Positions 53,479-63,243 of a DNA stretch of 64,000 bases are shown piece by piece (position 1 is the stretch's first letter; every line of letters starts with the position of its first letter). The stretch is taken from positions 5,660,432 through 5,724,431 of the forward strand of contig NZ_CM001403.1 in assembly GCF_000166195.2 (NCBI RefSeq), in the 5' to 3' direction. Below the pieces are notes generated by a model. That model was not told where the DNA came from and made no database searches. It saw only the letters and a program-made list of their open reading frames with translations. The translations under genes and the position numbers were made by a program. Origin of the DNA: Mucilaginibacter paludis DSM 18603 (GTDB lineage Bacteria > Bacteroidota > Bacteroidia > Sphingobacteriales > Sphingobacteriaceae).

Positions 53479-54269
53479 ATTTTGGTACTTAACCTTGTTC
53501 CGAATGATTGATTTTGTTTCAGTAAGCCGAGTTCATCAGCCTGTCCTATAATTACGGCTTTTACACCGCACGATATAGCCGTAAAGGCGTTATCCAGTTT
53601 GGGCAGCATACCGCCCGCTATAATTTGTTGTTCTTTGAGTTCCAGGTAACGTTCCGGATCAATCTCGCGGATCAGCGAATCTTCGTCGTCAATGTCCTGT
53701 AAAACGCCTTTCTTTTCAAAGCAATAGATCAGTGTAGTTTCATAAAGTTTGGACAGGGCTACTGCCAGCGCAGAGGCAATGGTATCGGCATTGGTATTTA
53801 GCAATTGCCCTTCACCATCATGTGTCAGTGCCGAAAATACAGGCACAAAGCCGGCTTCCATCAGTTTGCTTAAATTTTCGGGTTGAATAGAGTTTTCATC
53901 CAGGTCACCCACAAAACCATAGTCGATAGTTTTTACAGGTCGTTTTTTGGCCCGTATAAAGTTACCATCGGCGCCGGTGAGGCCAATGGCATTGCAGTGT
54001 ATGGCTTGTAACGAGGCTACAATATTTTTATTGATGAGCCCCGCGTAAACCATGGTAACTACCCGCAAGGTTTCAATATCTGTAATGCGGCGGCCATCCA
54101 CCAGTTTTGATTCGATACCCAGCGTGGTGGATAGCTGTGTGGCCACTTTGCCACCGCCATGTACCAATATTTTAAAACCATCCAGCGCAGCAAAGTCCTT
54201 TAAAAAACGATGCAGGTTTGCGGAATTGTCGATTACGTTACCGCCTATTTTAATGATGTGTAGATTCAT
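53475..54269 (-). CDS. argB: acetylglutamate kinase
   Basis: I start at the ATG at 54269 (MNLHIIKIGGNVID), giving 264 residues; the ORF extends 13 codons upstream without support. Amino-acid kinase fold: KIGGNVID (ATP-binding Lys-Gly-Gly), LVHGGGKVATQLS, GRRITD (substrate), LTGADGNFI, NTNADTIASALAVAL, and GGMLPKLDNAFTAI. It phosphorylates N-acetylglutamate (possibly N-succinylglutamate in some Bacteroidota) in arginine synthesis. It is coupled to proC; other arg genes are not in the window. Confidence 0.94.
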   Translation of the reverse strand: MNLHIIKIGGNVIDNSANLHRFLKDFAALDGFKILVHGGGKVATQLSTTLGIESKLVDGRRITDIETLRVVTMVYAGLINKNIVASLQAIHCNAIGLTGADGNFIRAKKRPVKTIDYGFVGDLDENSIQPENLSKLMEAGFVPVFSALTHDGEGQLLNTNADTIASALAVALSKLYETTLIYCFEKKGVLQDIDDEDSLIREIDPERYLELKEQQIIAGGMLPKLDNAFTAISCGVKAVIIGQADELGLLKQNQSFGTRLSTKI

Positions 54270-54408
54270 GGGTTTATAGGTGTCTGTGTTGTTGCTTGGT
54301 CGGGTCAATTATTAATAGTTGGTATTGAAGTGTATTGCGGGTCATGAGGCTATTGCACGGATGCGGGTCTCCACCCTGTAATTGCTTTGTGCTTAGGTCT
54401 GTCCACCC

Positions 54409-54490
54409 GTCATTGCGAGGAACGAAGCAATCTCTACGCAGGCAGAGCGGCTCTGCTTGTTCGCCCTGTGTAGCATAGATTGCTTTGCTG
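54409..54490. repeat. REP-like repeat, copy 1
   Basis: GTCATTGCGAGGAACGAAGC followed by AATCTCTAC, GGCAGAGCGGCT, GTTCGCCCTGT and the complementary AGATTGCTT. The ends AAGCAATCT / AGATTGCTT form an inverted repeat. Confidence 0.8.
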
Positions 54491-54706
54491 TACTTTGTTA
54501 TAATGACGCCTTTTTTTTGTGCGCGAAAGCTGTCATCCTGAGCCTGTCGAAGGACGTGCGTCATGGCCCTGTACGGGGTGTTTTTTGATGCGGCTTATCA
54601 TTGCGCTTACTTAAATTATTGATTGCCAATTCGTATATTATTGCTCCATTAATCAGTGTTCTTAACTTAGAACATCGGCCCGCTCAAACGCCGCGGGAAG
54701 GGCTTT

Positions 54707-54734
54707 GTTCTTTTTGTCTTGACACAAAAAGAAC
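54707..54734. repeat. hairpin in a dispersed Bacteroidota-type intergenic element
   Basis: 11-bp arms GTTCTTTTTGT / ACAAAAAGAAC around CTTGAC, followed by a GC-rich stretch (GCCCGCGAGGCCAACACC). This combination is familiar from dispersed repeats in this phylum. Confidence 0.65.
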
Positions 54735-55048
54735 CAAAAAAAGTCAAGACTGCCCGATCCTTCCGCCCGCGAGGCCAACACCCGGCCCGGCGTGCAGTCA
54801 GGCCTCTGCGCACCTTCTTTCTGTGCTCTAAAGAAAACAGTCTCAGCCCTACTTAACCTTCGCAGTAGGGTGGGCTTAAAAAGTCTCCCCTACCGGGGGA
54901 GATTTAGAGGGGGCTTGACCGCTTTTGCCTGCGCGCCTTTCAATCTATAAGATTCAAACGTCATCCGTATTTTTTCCGGGCAACCGGATTGTTACTAAAT
55001 GATGTTTTATAAATTGATTATCAATACTTTGATCTGTCTCACTCACCC

Positions 55049-55138
55049 GTCATTTCGAGGTACGAAGCAATCTCTACATCGGCAGAGCGGCTTTGCACGT
55101 TCGCCCTGTATAGAAGATTGCTTCGTCGTACCTCCTTG
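55049..55138. repeat. REP-like repeat, copy 2
   Basis: Same order of words as copy 1 at 54409 (GTCATTTCGAGGTACGAAGC, AATCTCTAC, GGCAGAGCGGCT, GTTCGCCCTGT, AGATTGCTTCGTCG), with CGAGGTACGAAGC / GCTTCGTCGTACCTC-type ends able to form a long stem. Confidence 0.8.
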
Positions 55139-55179
55139 ACAATGCTTTTGCAAATATAACCTCTTGTTTAACTAACGCC

Positions 55180-56139
55180 TTACTTGCTCAAAAATTGATT
55201 AATCAGCGGAAACTCTTTTTCTGGTTCTTCAACCTGCGGGTTGTGGCCCGATTTTTCGAACATCACAAAGGTGGCCTGCGGGCAGTACTCTTTGTATTTC
55301 ACCATCATCCAGGGTACGGCCACCCTGTCGTAACGGCCGCCTATAATCATCACCGGCATTTTTAAATCTTTAAGTTGTTTGCGGTAGTCAAAATTGCCAA
55401 TGTCGCTGCCTACAATAAAGTCGCCGTCTTTGCCTACCATCTGGTAGTAGAGTTTGGTGTTCATTCCGTTAGGGTAGGGCTTGCCGCCGCGTCCGGTAAA
55501 ATTGGCCGGGTTATAAGCGTATAAAAAGCCGTAGGGCACACGACCGTAAATTTCCTGGTGCTTGGCATCGCTGGATATTGCGCCCTGCTCGCGAATCTGC
55601 ATCAGCTCGCTCCAAACCTCGGGGTAATTGGTTTTAATTTCGTGATTGGAGTTGTCGTCATTTTCCTGCCACATAATAAAGCTGTGGAAGGTATCGGCCA
55701 AAATAAGGTGGCTTAAATGTGCCGGGTATTTAATAGCATAACCCTGCGCTACCACACCGCCGTACGAATGGCCCAGCACGGTAATATGTTCCAGGTTTAA
55801 GGCCTTGCGTAAACCTTCAATATCCTCAATGTCACGGTTGAGCGTATATTCGGTTACGTTTTTAGCCGTGTCTGATTTTCCTCTGCCAAATCCGTCAAAA
55901 TAAATTAATTGATGATGTGCATCCGCAAGGGCATCAAAGCTTCGCAAACCCGGGTGCGCTCCTCCCGGCCCACCGGCAATAAAAATAATTGGGTCGCCCT
56001 CGCCAACGGTCACCACCCATAATTTAGCGCCGTTAACTTTTACATATTTACCATCGGTAAAGCTGTCCACTTTTTTTACCTGGGCTTGTACAGTGCCCAT
56101 GATTAAAAAAAGGATACTAAAAAATAATAATTTCTTCAT
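55180..56139 (-). CDS. secreted alpha/beta hydrolase, proline iminopeptidase-like
   Basis: A 319-residue protein with a signal peptide (residues 1-19). Features of the proline iminopeptidase group: oxyanion motif GGPGGAHPG, YFDGFGRGKSD, nucleophile elbow GHSYGGVVAQGYA, Asp in IIGGRYDRVAVP, His in KSGHNPQVE. It probably cleaves N-terminal residues or small amides/esters in the periplasm. It stands alone, divergent from the NDH-2 gene. Confidence 0.9.
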   Translation of the reverse strand: MKKLLFFSILFLIMGTVQAQVKKVDSFTDGKYVKVNGAKLWVVTVGEGDPIIFIAGGPGGAHPGLRSFDALADAHHQLIYFDGFGRGKSDTAKNVTEYTLNRDIEDIEGLRKALNLEHITVLGHSYGGVVAQGYAIKYPAHLSHLILADTFHSFIMWQENDDNSNHEIKTNYPEVWSELMQIREQGAISSDAKHQEIYGRVPYGFLYAYNPANFTGRGGKPYPNGMNTKLYYQMVGKDGDFIVGSDIGNFDYRKQLKDLKMPVMIIGGRYDRVAVPWMMVKYKEYCPQATFVMFEKSGHNPQVEEPEKEFPLINQFLSK

Positions 56140-56324
56140 GTTAAAATAATTGCCGCCAAAATAAACAACATTTTGAAGTATCCGGATAAATTATCATCAT
56201 TAGCGGGCAAAAAACACTTCTGTTATTAAATTGTCAACAATCGATAAATAAATATTGCATTTTAGGCAAACATAAAACCAATTGTTACCTTTATTTCAAT
56301 AGCAAATTTGCTTTTAATGACGAT

Positions 56325-57614
56325 ATGCATTTAAACGAAATAACCAACCATCCGAGGGTAGTAATTATAGGCGGCGGCTTTGGCGGTATTGAATTAGCCA
56401 AAAGCTTAAAAAATAAACCAGTTGAGGTTTTAATGGTAGATAAAAACAACTACCATACCTTCCAGCCGATGCTTTACCAGGTTGCCATGGGAGATATCGA
56501 GGCCGATTCGATCGCTTTTCCCTTGCGCAAAATTTTTACAGGGCAAAAGAATTTTACTTTCCGCATGGCTAATGTGGAGCGTATTAATCCTGAAAAAAAC
56601 ACCATCAGTACCGATATAGGCGATATAGCTTATGACTACGCTGTAATTGCAACCGGCTCAACCACCAATTATTTTGGTAACGATGAACTTGAGAAGCGCA
56701 CCATGCCCATGAAAAATATTCCCGAGGCGCTTAACCTGCGGAGTTTAATATTGCAAAATGTGGAGAAAGCGCTTATTTGTGAAGATGAGGTGGAGCGCGA
56801 CGCCTTGCTTACTTTTGTGGTAGTAGGAGGGGGCCCCACAGGTGTTGAGCTATCGGGCGCGCTGGCCGAAATGCGCAACTACGTGTTAACCTACGATTAC
56901 CCGGAGCTGGACAAGAAAGATATGAAGGTTTACCTGGTTGAAGGGAAATCGGAAGTGCTGGCGGTAATGTCGCCGCAGGCATCGAAAAAAGCGAAGGAAT
57001 ATTTAACCGGACTTAACGTGGAGGTGCACAACAGTGTGCATGTTAAAAGTTACAATGGCTGCGATTTGGTGATTGATGATGGAACTACCATCCAAACACG
57101 TAACGTATTATGGGCTGCCGGCGTAAAAGGCGAGGTTTTGAAAGGAATACCGGAAGGTGTTATTGTGCGGGGCAACCGCATACAAACTGATGAGTTTAAC
57201 CGCATTAAAGGTTATATCAATTTATTTGCCATTGGCGATGTTGCAGCGGTAATTACGCCCGAAACGCCCGAAGGCCATCCGGGTGTGGCGCCGGCTGCTA
57301 TGCAGCAAGGCAAGCAGGTTGGTAAAAACCTGCTGAAAATTATAAAAGGTGAGCAACCCGAGCCTTTTAAATATTTCGACAAGGGCTCCCTGGCTACCAT
57401 TGGCAAAAACCTGGCCGTGGCCGATTTGGGAAAAATTCATTTACAAGGCTTTTTTGCCTGGGTAATATGGGGCTTTGTGCACCTGATGTCGTTAGTGAGC
57501 GCGCGCAACCGGATTATTGTTTTTATCAACTGGGCAGGTAGTTACTTTAGCCATAACAGCGGCTCGCGGTTAATTATCCGCAAGTTTGATTCGGAATCGA
57601 TGAAGATCAAGTAA
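56325..57614 (+). CDS. type II NADH dehydrogenase (NDH-2)
   Basis: A 429-residue flavoprotein with two Rossmann motifs: FAD-binding VVIIGGGFGGIELAKSL and NADH-binding VVVGGGPTGVELSGALAE. NDH-2 hallmarks are NYHTFQPMLYQVA, GDVAAV and the quinone/membrane-proximal PAAMQQGKQVGKNL. A C-terminal amphipathic or hydrophobic region (about 375-400) attaches it to the membrane. It passes electrons from NADH to quinone without pumping protons. An antiporter gene follows after 27 bases on the same strand. Confidence 0.93.
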   Translation: MHLNEITNHPRVVIIGGGFGGIELAKSLKNKPVEVLMVDKNNYHTFQPMLYQVAMGDIEADSIAFPLRKIFTGQKNFTFRMANVERINPEKNTISTDIGDIAYDYAVIATGSTTNYFGNDELEKRTMPMKNIPEALNLRSLILQNVEKALICEDEVERDALLTFVVVGGGPTGVELSGALAEMRNYVLTYDYPELDKKDMKVYLVEGKSEVLAVMSPQASKKAKEYLTGLNVEVHNSVHVKSYNGCDLVIDDGTTIQTRNVLWAAGVKGEVLKGIPEGVIVRGNRIQTDEFNRIKGYINLFAIGDVAAVITPETPEGHPGVAPAAMQQGKQVGKNLLKIIKGEQPEPFKYFDKGSLATIGKNLAVADLGKIHLQGFFAWVIWGFVHLMSLVSARNRIIVFINWAGSYFSHNSGSRLIIRKFDSESMKIK

Positions 57615-57641
57615 ATAGCCGGTGATGAGAGGAGCAAGGTT

Positions 57642-58895
57642 TTGAGTACTTATACGGTTGTAACTATCCTGGTAGCCATCAGCGCATTTTTTTCGTATTT
57701 AAATGCGCGTTTTCTCAAAATTTCGGGTACCATAGGTATTGTAACTATTGCCACTATCGCCTCTGTATTTTTATTGGTGTTCGGTAAATCCATCCCATCC
57801 CTTAACAGGTTTATCATCACGTTAACCGATCATATCGATTTTTCGGATATGTTGCTGGATACCATGCTGGGTTTTTTGCTTTTTGCGGGATCGTTAAACT
57901 TTGATATCAACCTGCTTAAAGGGCAAATGAAGCCTGTGCTGATATTGAGCACCGTTGGCGTCATACTTTCAACGGGTATTTTTGGGGGGTTGTTTTATGC
58001 GGCTTCCCTGATGCTGCATATCGAGGTGCCTTTGGTGTATTGCCTGCTATTTGGCGCACTGATATCGCCTACCGATCCTGTGGCGGTATCGTCCATTCTT
58101 AAAAAATCAAAGATCCCCAAGCACCTTGAAACCATCATCACCGGCGAATCCCTCTTTAACGATGGCATCGGGCTTGTTTTATTTATTACCCTTTCACAAT
58201 TAGCGCGGCAGCGCGTTCCGCATGTATCCTTTGCACATGTAGCTACTCTGTTTGCTACCGAAGTTTTTGGCGGTTTGATTTTGGGGCTTTTGATGGCCCT
58301 GCTGGTATATCGCCTGATGAAGGCTGTTGAAGATTTTCAAACCATCATCATCCTTTCGCTGGCCTTGGTTATGAGTTTAACCGTATTGTGTGCCTTGTTC
58401 CATTTTTCGGGGCCGCTCTCGGTAGTTACTGCCGGTTTGTACATTGGCAGCCAGCACTTAACCAGCGACGAGCAAGGGGGGCGAACCCGCCAATACATGG
58501 AGCGTTTTTGGAAGCTGATTGACGAGTTACTCAATACAGTTTTATTTGTAATGATAGGCCTGCAGTTGATTAAGCTCCCTTTTGTGGATGATTACTGGCA
58601 AAGCGGTTTGGTGGCCATTGTATTGATCATTATTGCGCGCGGTTTGAGCGTTTTATTGCCGGTGGCTTTACTACAGCGTACGCTGGATGTGAATTACAAA
58701 AGTGTTTTTATATTAACCTGGGCGGGTTTGCGCGGCGGTATCTCGGTTGCGCTCGCCCTGTCATTACATGAATCAAAATACAAAGAACTGATTATAGCCA
58801 GCTGTTACTTTGTGGTGATCTTCTCCATCATCTTCCAGGGGCTAACCCTCAATAATGTGATCAAATATACGTTGAGAAAGAAAACGGAGGCTTAG
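57642..58895 (+). CDS. Na+/H+ antiporter, CPA1/NhaP type
   Basis: A 417-residue protein with about 12 membrane segments starting at TTG 57642 (MSTYTVVTILV); no ATG nearby fits. The CPA1 signature includes FGALISPTDPVAVSSILKK, GESLFNDGIGLVLFI (the ion-binding Asp) and WAGLRGGISVALALSL. It exchanges Na+ for H+ across the inner membrane. It may share a transcript with NDH-2. Confidence 0.93.
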   Translation: MSTYTVVTILVAISAFFSYLNARFLKISGTIGIVTIATIASVFLLVFGKSIPSLNRFIITLTDHIDFSDMLLDTMLGFLLFAGSLNFDINLLKGQMKPVLILSTVGVILSTGIFGGLFYAASLMLHIEVPLVYCLLFGALISPTDPVAVSSILKKSKIPKHLETIITGESLFNDGIGLVLFITLSQLARQRVPHVSFAHVATLFATEVFGGLILGLLMALLVYRLMKAVEDFQTIIILSLALVMSLTVLCALFHFSGPLSVVTAGLYIGSQHLTSDEQGGRTRQYMERFWKLIDELLNTVLFVMIGLQLIKLPFVDDYWQSGLVAIVLIIIARGLSVLLPVALLQRTLDVNYKSVFILTWAGLRGGISVALALSLHESKYKELIIASCYFVVIFSIIFQGLTLNNVIKYTLRKKTEA

Positions 58896-59250
58896 TTTAG
58901 AGTCTTGAGTCTTGAGTCCGGAGTTCTGAGTCAGGAGCCAGCAGCGGAGCTCTGAACCTTAACTTGAAGAGGCCAAAGTTGTTGTCAATACCACGGGTCG
59001 TTGTGATGCGTTACTGGCTTATGCCAAGTTTCTATTTTGCGTGTACCCCATCTATATAGATAAAATACAAAACGCCCCTCTATATTAATAAAGGGACATT
59101 TTTGTGTTACCTAATAGTTATTACTAAGGGCGGGATATCAACCAACCCTTCTGATTCAAGGCTCATCAGAATTCCAAACTCACATCACTATTGGAACTCC
59201 TGACTCAAGACTCACGGCTCAGAACTCCGGGCTCAAGACTCAAAACTCCC
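58894..59250. repeat. GACTC/GAGTC degenerate repeat clusters
   Basis: Two clusters: 58894-58945 (GAGTCTTGAGTCTTGAGTC...) and 59190-59245 (GACTCAAGACTC...), in opposite orientations, so they can pair as a long imperfect hairpin. The 59000-59190 centre holds no gene. Same word family as 39911-39970. Confidence 0.65.
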
Positions 59251-59259
59251 CACTAACTG

Positions 59260-61839
59260 CTATCCTTTAGGATTCAAGGTCTGGGTGATCCTTTCAGACA
59301 AATCTTGCAGGTGATAGTTGCTCATGTTGTCGGTTGTATTGGGTAGCGCGTTTTTAATCAACAAATTAATTGCCCTTAATTGCGCTTTGGCTACCGATAG
59401 TACGTCGGTATCATCTGTAGCAGCATCCCGGCTTCCACCTCTTCTGCTAAGCAGCGCATTCTGATCACTACCTGGTGCCGCTGGGGGGCCTACAAGGTCA
59501 ATCAGTTTACCTACATATAGTTTTTGCAGATTACGACGATAAACATCTATAGGCCGATTGTTTTTTAGCTCCCTGAAAATTATATTCTGCATGGCGTCAA
59601 ACAGGTCGGTAATTTTGTAGGCAGTTTTGCCATCCGCAGCTTCGGCTGCTATTAGCTTATATAAAGTATGGTTGTTAATCAAACGGTTTAAAACAGGTTC
59701 CTGGCAGCGCGAAATAATTAGTACCGGGTTGCCGTTAATATTTTTCAGTATGCTTTCGTCAAGTAACCAAACCGGGGTAGTAAATAGCTGTGTATCTAAA
59801 AAGTCCATAGCCTCTTTTTGCGTGGCTGCAGGCGTGTTTTCATAAACGGCACCAGGTTGTTCAACCGTTTTAGGCACTTCGTAAATACCGCCTATGTTTT
59901 TAGCAACATGGCCCATATAACGGTTAAATTGCGTGGTTAGCTGGTCGTACATGTTGTTCAGATCGTCATATTGTTGGTTTGGCTCGCGGGTCCAAACAGG
60001 CAGTTTAACCAAAATGCGCTGCAGGTTTTTGATGCCATAGGTGCTGGCTTTCATGGCGTTGTCGCCCAGATCTTCGTTTTGCGAGTGCGGGTCGTCCTGG
60101 TTGGTTTCTGTGCCGAACCATAAACGTTTGTTTTTCAAGCGCTCAACGGTTATTTTATTCAGATCGGCCACTTCCTGCTCAGTGCTTTTATTGCCAGGCA
60201 ATATTCTATATCCCCACTCAATGGCCCATTTGTCGTAATCGCCAATTCGAGGGTATAAACCAGATTTGCCGATGTTATCTTCCGGCTGTGCTACATAGTT
60301 AAAGCGGGCATAATCCATAATAGATGGTGTATGGCCATTAGCCTCAACAAAAGCTTTGTTTCGCAGCATTTCGGTAGGTACGGTGGAACTGGAGCCGTAG
60401 TTGTGGCGGAGGCCTAAAGTATGGCCTACCTCGTGTGATGATACAAAACGGATCAGGTCGCCCATCAGCTCGTCGCTGAAGTGCATACTTCGCGCACGCG
60501 GGTCAACGGCAGCTGTCTGGATCATGTACCAATCGTGAACAAGTTTCATCACGTTGTGGTACCAGTTAATGTGGGTTTCTATAATCTCGCCGCTCCGCGG
60601 ATCAGCGATGCTTGGCCCGCTGGCGTTCTCCGTTTCTGATGGCTTGTAAACTAAAACAGAATGGTTGGCATCATCTAAGCTCCAGGTAGTGTCCTGTTTA
60701 TTTGTAGGGGCCATTTTGGCAACAATTGCGTTTTTAAAACCCGCTTTTTCAAAAGCCTTTTGCCAATCGTTAACGCCAGCAATTAAATAAGGTATCCATT
60801 TTTTAGGTGTTGCAGGGTCAATGTAATATACAATTTGCTTCATGGGTTCAACCAGTTCGCCGCGTTTGTATTTGGCCATGTCTGCTGGTTTAGGTTCTAA
60901 GCGCCAGCGTTTAATCAATTCAATATTTTTAACACCTTGTGGGTTCAGGTCAAAATCGGTATAACCAACAGTAAAATAGCCAATGCGGTTATCAAAATAC
61001 CGGGCCTTCATCGGTTTTTTAGGCAATAATACCAGCGATGTATTGAGCTCTACGGTTTCTGAACCGGATCCGCCTGCTGCCATGCCGGGTAAAGATGGCG
61101 CACCCGTTCTGCCGAGGCCACCTGCAGGTGCAGTAAGGCTATAAGTTTTGATGGTAGATATTTCGATGTTTGACGAGAAGCTTTTTACATTTTCGATATA
61201 GCTCCGGTCGGTCAGCAAACCGCCTAATCTGATGCGGGATTTGGCGGCAGGTGAGCCAAAAAAGAAAATTTCGTTATCGCCATTGATATAATCGGTCATG
61301 TCAATTACGCTTCCTTTAGAATCCGGCGAGTAAGCGGCGATATTGAAAGCCGCCGCTATAGCCTGTATATTTGAGCGTTGTACAGCCTGGTACATGGATT
61401 TTGTACTGTCGGGGCTATAGGTGCTATAAGATATTTTGCGCATAAAGATGCGGTTGCCCGGTCCTTTTTCAAAGCTGATCACGGAGCTTCCAATCTGGTC
61501 GCCGGCATAACCATCTGCATCCCTGATATCGGCACCAGCTTTTGAAATCCGGCTTACCACCAATATTTCGCGGTTTAATACGCTGTCGCCGATCTCAAAA
61601 TAATATTTATCCTCAAGCTTATGCGTTTTAAACAGTCCGTTACGGCTAATGGCCTTGTCTGTAATTACTGTTTTGTAGGGTTTCGGTGCAGCTTTTGCAC
61701 CGTTAAGCCCCGGAAATCCGCCGCCCAACGCATTTTTTCGGTTTGTAGAGTCGGCACCACTGCCGCCCCGCTGTTGGGCTACGGCAAGCCCTGTAAATGT
61801 TGTTAATGTAAAAAAAACAGCAATTAATTTTTTTCTCAT
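59260..61839 (-). CDS. secreted zinc metalloprotease (DUF5117/DUF5118, metzincin type)
   Basis: An 859-residue protein with a signal peptide (1-21). The N-terminal DUF5118-like and DUF5117 regions (about 50-290) precede a zinc site HEVGHTLGLRHN (HExxHxxGxxH) near residue 468. The following SIMDYARFNYV acts as the Met-turn of metzincins. The C-terminal region (about 560-859) is of the DUF4953 type. This arrangement is common for large extracytoplasmic proteases of Bacteroidota. No operon partner. Confidence 0.92.
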   Translation of the reverse strand: MRKKLIAVFFTLTTFTGLAVAQQRGGSGADSTNRKNALGGGFPGLNGAKAAPKPYKTVITDKAISRNGLFKTHKLEDKYYFEIGDSVLNREILVVSRISKAGADIRDADGYAGDQIGSSVISFEKGPGNRIFMRKISYSTYSPDSTKSMYQAVQRSNIQAIAAAFNIAAYSPDSKGSVIDMTDYINGDNEIFFFGSPAAKSRIRLGGLLTDRSYIENVKSFSSNIEISTIKTYSLTAPAGGLGRTGAPSLPGMAAGGSGSETVELNTSLVLLPKKPMKARYFDNRIGYFTVGYTDFDLNPQGVKNIELIKRWRLEPKPADMAKYKRGELVEPMKQIVYYIDPATPKKWIPYLIAGVNDWQKAFEKAGFKNAIVAKMAPTNKQDTTWSLDDANHSVLVYKPSETENASGPSIADPRSGEIIETHINWYHNVMKLVHDWYMIQTAAVDPRARSMHFSDELMGDLIRFVSSHEVGHTLGLRHNYGSSSTVPTEMLRNKAFVEANGHTPSIMDYARFNYVAQPEDNIGKSGLYPRIGDYDKWAIEWGYRILPGNKSTEQEVADLNKITVERLKNKRLWFGTETNQDDPHSQNEDLGDNAMKASTYGIKNLQRILVKLPVWTREPNQQYDDLNNMYDQLTTQFNRYMGHVAKNIGGIYEVPKTVEQPGAVYENTPAATQKEAMDFLDTQLFTTPVWLLDESILKNINGNPVLIISRCQEPVLNRLINNHTLYKLIAAEAADGKTAYKITDLFDAMQNIIFRELKNNRPIDVYRRNLQKLYVGKLIDLVGPPAAPGSDQNALLSRRGGSRDAATDDTDVLSVAKAQLRAINLLIKNALPNTTDNMSNYHLQDLSERITQTLNPKG

Positions 61840-62000
61840 GCTTATAAATCGGATTTTGATTTTATTTAAAAGGTAAATATAATAGCTTGCACGTCAAATT
61901 ATAAACTATCGCTCTAATGTTACAAAATTGATTTTTAAGGGCGCTGCGGGATGTGAGTGTGAGTTAAACTGTTAAATAATTTAAAGAAAAGGCAAAAAAG

Positions 62001-62035
62001 AATGGCTGATCAGCGTGATAACACTGTCAGCCATT
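62001..62035 (-). terminator. terminator of the NAD(P)-binding oxidoreductase gene
   Basis: 9-bp arms AATGGCTGA / TCAGCCATT; on the minus strand followed by CTTTTTTG. It is placed 80 bases after the stop at 62115. The 61840-62000 stretch has no gene. Confidence 0.8.
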
Positions 62036-62114
62036 AATCTAAATAAAAAAGTTAACCGGAGCTGTTGCTGTATATATTTATCTTCAGTTAAATACACGCT
62101 ATGGCGGTTGTTAA

Positions 62115-62759
62115 TTAATAACCTATTGTAAAACGTTGTTTAATAAATTGTGGATTTTCCAGCTCGTCAATTAAAGCAGCAGCATAATCATCGTAAGTAA
62201 TGCGGCTATTACCTTCGGCATCAAATACCGGGTTGTCCTTACCGATGCGGAATTTGCCGGTACGTGCGCCAGGTTCAATAATGATAGCCGGGCTAAAAAA
62301 GGTCCAGTCCAAATCGTTTTCCTTACGGAATACTTCCAGCGACTTGCGTTGCGCATCGGCACCTAATTTCCACTCGGCAGGGAAGTTGGGTGTATCTACT
62401 AATTGTACGCCCGGTGCAACTTCAAGGCTTCCGGCACCGCCAACGTTAATCAGGCGTTTTACACCTGCCTTTTTGGTAGCGTTAATTACCGATTGGGCTA
62501 CATCACTAAACAGGTAGAAGGTTTCGGGCTTGGTCCAGTCGATCCCGAAAGAACTGATCACGGCATCATGCCCGGCTATAATACCCGCAAGTTCATCGGT
62601 GTTTAAGGCGTCGCCCTTTAAAAAAACTAAGTTTGGATGCTCAAATTTTAATTTATCCGGGTTACGTGCTATTCCGGTTACGTGGTGGCCGCGGTTAAGG
62701 GCTTCTACTAAAATTCTGGAACCTATATGTCCGTTGGCTCCAATAATGGCTATTTTCAT
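62115..62759 (-). CDS. NAD(P)-binding oxidoreductase (atypical SDR, YwnB-like)
   Basis: A 214-residue protein with an N-terminal Rossmann motif IIGANGHIGSRILVEALNRGHHVTGIARNP (GxxGxxG), then D-A-L-N-T-D-E-L and INVGGAGSLEVAPG. It resembles YwnB/YcdF-like NAD(P)H-binding proteins whose activity is little known. It lies just upstream of, and on the same strand as, its probable regulator (62830); a TGTAA-TTACA operator stands before each. Confidence 0.88.
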   Translation of the reverse strand: MKIAIIGANGHIGSRILVEALNRGHHVTGIARNPDKLKFEHPNLVFLKGDALNTDELAGIIAGHDAVISSFGIDWTKPETFYLFSDVAQSVINATKKAGVKRLINVGGAGSLEVAPGVQLVDTPNFPAEWKLGADAQRKSLEVFRKENDLDWTFFSPAIIIEPGARTGKFRIGKDNPVFDAEGNSRITYDDYAAALIDELENPQFIKQRFTIGY

Positions 62760-62794
62760 GTTAAATGGTTTTTAGTTTTCTATTGAGTTTTAAA

Positions 62795-62813
62795 TGTAAT
62801 GTATTTTGTTACA
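62795..62813. promoter_or_regulatory. Rrf2 operator candidate before the oxidoreductase
   Basis: TGTAAT-7 bases-GTTACA (19 bp), 36 bases upstream of the oxidoreductase ATG. Same TGTAA(N9)TTACA layout as at 63244. Confidence 0.6.
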
Positions 62814-62829
62814 GTTTTATATAAAAAAA

Positions 62830-63240
62830 TTAAGCGAATAGATTAACAAATTGTTGCAGGGTGGTGGTGTTTAATTGCTTTACCAGGGCCCGTTCGGCAT
62901 CGGCGTGCAAGCTATCTAAATGCTGGTTAATTTGCCTGCCTACCGGGCAAGCCGGGTTGGGTGTGTTTTTTGCCTGGCCCAGTAAAGGCGATTGTTTAAC
63001 AGCTTCGTAAACATCAGATAGACGTATCTCTGTTGCCGGTTTGAGTAGATAGGCCCCGCCGTTTTTGCCTTCTTTACTGCCTACCAGGTTGTGCTTACGC
63101 AGATTGATTAGCTCTTTACGCACCAATACCGGGTTAATGTTAATACTTCCCGCCAGGTAATCTGATGTTACAATACCGCCTTCAGCACTTGCTAAAAGTG
63201 TTAAAATATGTACAGATATGGAAAAGCGGCTGTTATTCAT
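62830..63240 (-). CDS. Rrf2-family transcriptional regulator (YwnA-like)
   Basis: I start at 63240 (MNNSRFSISVHILTLL), giving 136 residues; the longer frame from 63279 runs through the operator and is unlikely. The winged helix is SDYLAGSININPVLVRKELINLRKHNLV, with GGAYLLKPATEIRLSDVYEAV. Only one Cys (CPVGRQI) is present, so it does not bind an Fe-S cluster like IscR; it belongs with the cluster-free YwnA-like branch. It probably represses itself and the oxidoreductase through the two similar palindromes. Confidence 0.9.
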   Translation of the reverse strand: MNNSRFSISVHILTLLASAEGGIVTSDYLAGSININPVLVRKELINLRKHNLVGSKEGKNGGAYLLKPATEIRLSDVYEAVKQSPLLGQAKNTPNPACPVGRQINQHLDSLHADAERALVKQLNTTTLQQFVNLFA

Positions 63241-63243
63241 TGC

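Larger units (their letters stand above)
54270..55179. other. repeat-filled intergenic region
   Basis: About 900 bases without a gene. They hold two copies of one repeat family (54409-54490 and 55049-55138), a TCATCCTGAGCCTGTCGAAG-type element (54531-54550) and a strong hairpin (54707-54734). ORFs here (for instance 54274-54564 minus) are translations of the repeats. Confidence 0.75.

Noticed and set aside
54274..54564. 96-codon minus-strand ORF
   Set aside because: It is a translation of REP-like repeats (FVPRNDGW-type peptides are typical of such artefacts).
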